Assembly: GCA_009704345.1 (NCBI GenBank)
Contig: WLEH01000074.1
Location: 1-6,029, forward strand
DNA: 6,029 nucleotides
Reading direction: 5' to 3'
DNA from: Actinomycetota bacterium
Lineage (GTDB): Bacteria > Actinomycetota > Actinomycetes > S36-B12 > UBA5976
The position numbers and the translations under genes were made by a program. How positions within the stretch are numbered: position 1 is the first letter of the stretch; the number at the start of each line of letters is the position of its first letter. The notes under the pieces are model-generated. The model searched no databases. It was not told where the DNA came from and was given only the letters and a program-made list of their open reading frames with translations. Positions 5,360 through 6,029 of this stretch are shown here, one piece after another.

Positions 5360-6029
5360 TAATCACCTATTCGAATTTGATCTAGCCAAGTTTCAGCTTC
5401 TCGATGCTCAGCATCAGTTGTACCAGGTTTTGTAACTGTTGCCACGTTGTCATGTCTTGGATAGCTACCTAAGAATCTGACATCCGCACAAACTCGATGC
5501 AATCCCATTAGTGCTTCACCAACTCGCGCTTCGTTAACGTGGCCAATTAGATCTACTGAAAATGTGTAATCTCCCATTGACTTCTTTGTTGGTCTGGATT
5601 CAATTCGAGATAGATCAACACCACGAACTGCAAACTCAGTTAAGATCTCAAGTAGTGCACCAGGATGATTTTCTTTCATATAAAGCACAAGTGAAGTTTT
5701 ATCTGCCCCAGTTGCTGGATTAGGCTTCCCTGGTTTTGCAACTGAAATGAATCTAGTAGTTGCTTCGCGATTATCGCCAATGTCATCAATCAACACTCTT
5801 AAGTTATGAATTTCAGCGGCTCTGCCAGATGCAATTACCGCATCAATTCGTCCCTCGCCTGCCGCAAGCAATGCTGCAGCTTCAGCAGTTGAAGTTGCTG
5901 GCAGAACATTGGCGGCAGGCAGATGTTTGGCCAACCACTCTCGGCACTGTGCATGCGCGTGCGGATGAGTTGCTACTTGTCTTATCTGGTCTAGTTGGAT
6001 TTGATTGCGAGTGAGCAGTGCAAATCGCA
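5356..6029 (-). CDS. pheA: Prephenate dehydratase with ACT domain (partial, N-terminus missing)
   Basis: The minus-strand frame stays open to the window edge, giving 223 residues; the true start lies beyond base 6029. Just inside the edge it reads QVATHPHAHAQCREWL, followed by LPATSTAEAA, IASGRAAEIHNLRVL and the conserved TRF triplet (+ strand about 5749-5757), all typical of the prephenate dehydratase catalytic domain. This cytoplasmic enzyme converts prephenate to phenylpyruvate, the step committing to phenylalanine. The C-terminal ACT domain begins near KTSLVLYMK and carries PGALL and IESRP, the two segments that bind phenylalanine in feedback-inhibited family members, so allosteric control by phenylalanine is likely. 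A TTG inside the frame at 5934 is not the start, because conserved sequence continues upstream of it. No chorismate mutase domain is visible in the part present. Its stop overlaps that of copA by 4 bp. Confidence 0.95.
   Translation of the reverse strand, partial: RFALLTRNQIQLDQIRQVATHPHAHAQCREWLAKHLPAANVLPATSTAEAAALLAAGEGRIDAVIASGRAAEIHNLRVLIDDIGDNREATTRFISVAKPGKPNPATGADKTSLVLYMKENHPGALLEILTEFAVRGVDLSRIESRPTKKSMGDYTFSVDLIGHVNEARVGEALMGLHRVCADVRFLGSYPRHDNVATVTKPGTTDAEHREAETWLDQIRIGDY

Noticed and set aside
5359..5390. Bidirectional terminator between copA and pheA
   Set aside because: Only a short TTCGAA palindrome is present; there is no GC-rich stem and no T-run.
5932..5934. TTG as the start codon of pheA
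   Set aside because: The same frame continues upstream with conserved prephenate dehydratase sequence (ATHPHAHAQCREWL), so the TTG encodes an internal Leu.
5760..6014. 84-codon plus-strand open frame opposite pheA
   Set aside because: Gln/Leu-rich antisense shadow of the conserved prephenate dehydratase frame.
1..6029. Defence system, mobile element or other novel cassette
   Set aside because: All long conserved frames belong to known housekeeping or copper-homeostasis families; no transposase, integrase, repeat array or direct-repeat boundary was found.

Overview
The window reads as a compact chromosomal segment of a low-GC, streamlined actinobacterium, possibly of the freshwater acI/Nanopelagicales type. 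That placement is an inference. It rests on actinobacterial-looking SerRS, Asd, PheA and CopA sequences, AT-leaning codon use, an apparently leaderless serS, and overlapping or nearly abutting genes throughout. No mobile element, CRISPR array, integrase or phage gene is visible. Nearly every base is assigned to a housekeeping or metal-homeostasis gene.

Layout: the window opens with the last 29 codons of aspartate-semialdehyde dehydrogenase (asd, + strand). A small two-helix membrane protein with a bacterial PH-like domain converges on it from the minus strand and overlaps it by 8 bp. That protein gene lies directly behind a tRNA-Pro(CGG) gene on the same strand, with only 15 nt between them, so the two are probably one transcript. 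A 115-bp divergent intergenic region (710-824) separates the tRNA from serS. It holds a probable leaderless serS promoter, a likely tRNA promoter and several short dyad symmetries.

From serS rightwards there is one tight plus-strand run: serS, a Cof-type HAD phosphatase (4-bp overlap), a CopZ-like copper chaperone (20-bp gap with a strong ribosome binding site), and a CopA Cu(I) P1B-type ATPase (8-bp overlap). The last gene, pheA (prephenate dehydratase with C-terminal ACT domain, minus strand), converges on copA with a 4-bp stop-to-stop overlap. It runs off the right edge without its start.

Functionally, serS charges tRNA-Ser, asd and pheA belong to amino-acid biosynthesis (aspartate family and phenylalanine), and copZ/copA form a chaperone-plus-pump module for cytoplasmic Cu(I). 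No dedicated copper regulator is seen, and the copper genes appear to ride on the serS transcript. I did not find a previously undescribed system. The points worth a second look are the gene architecture (tRNA-mRNA fusion transcript, overlapping convergent genes, copper genes behind a synthetase), the dyads at the serS promoter, and a few unusual residues in SerRS and CopA.
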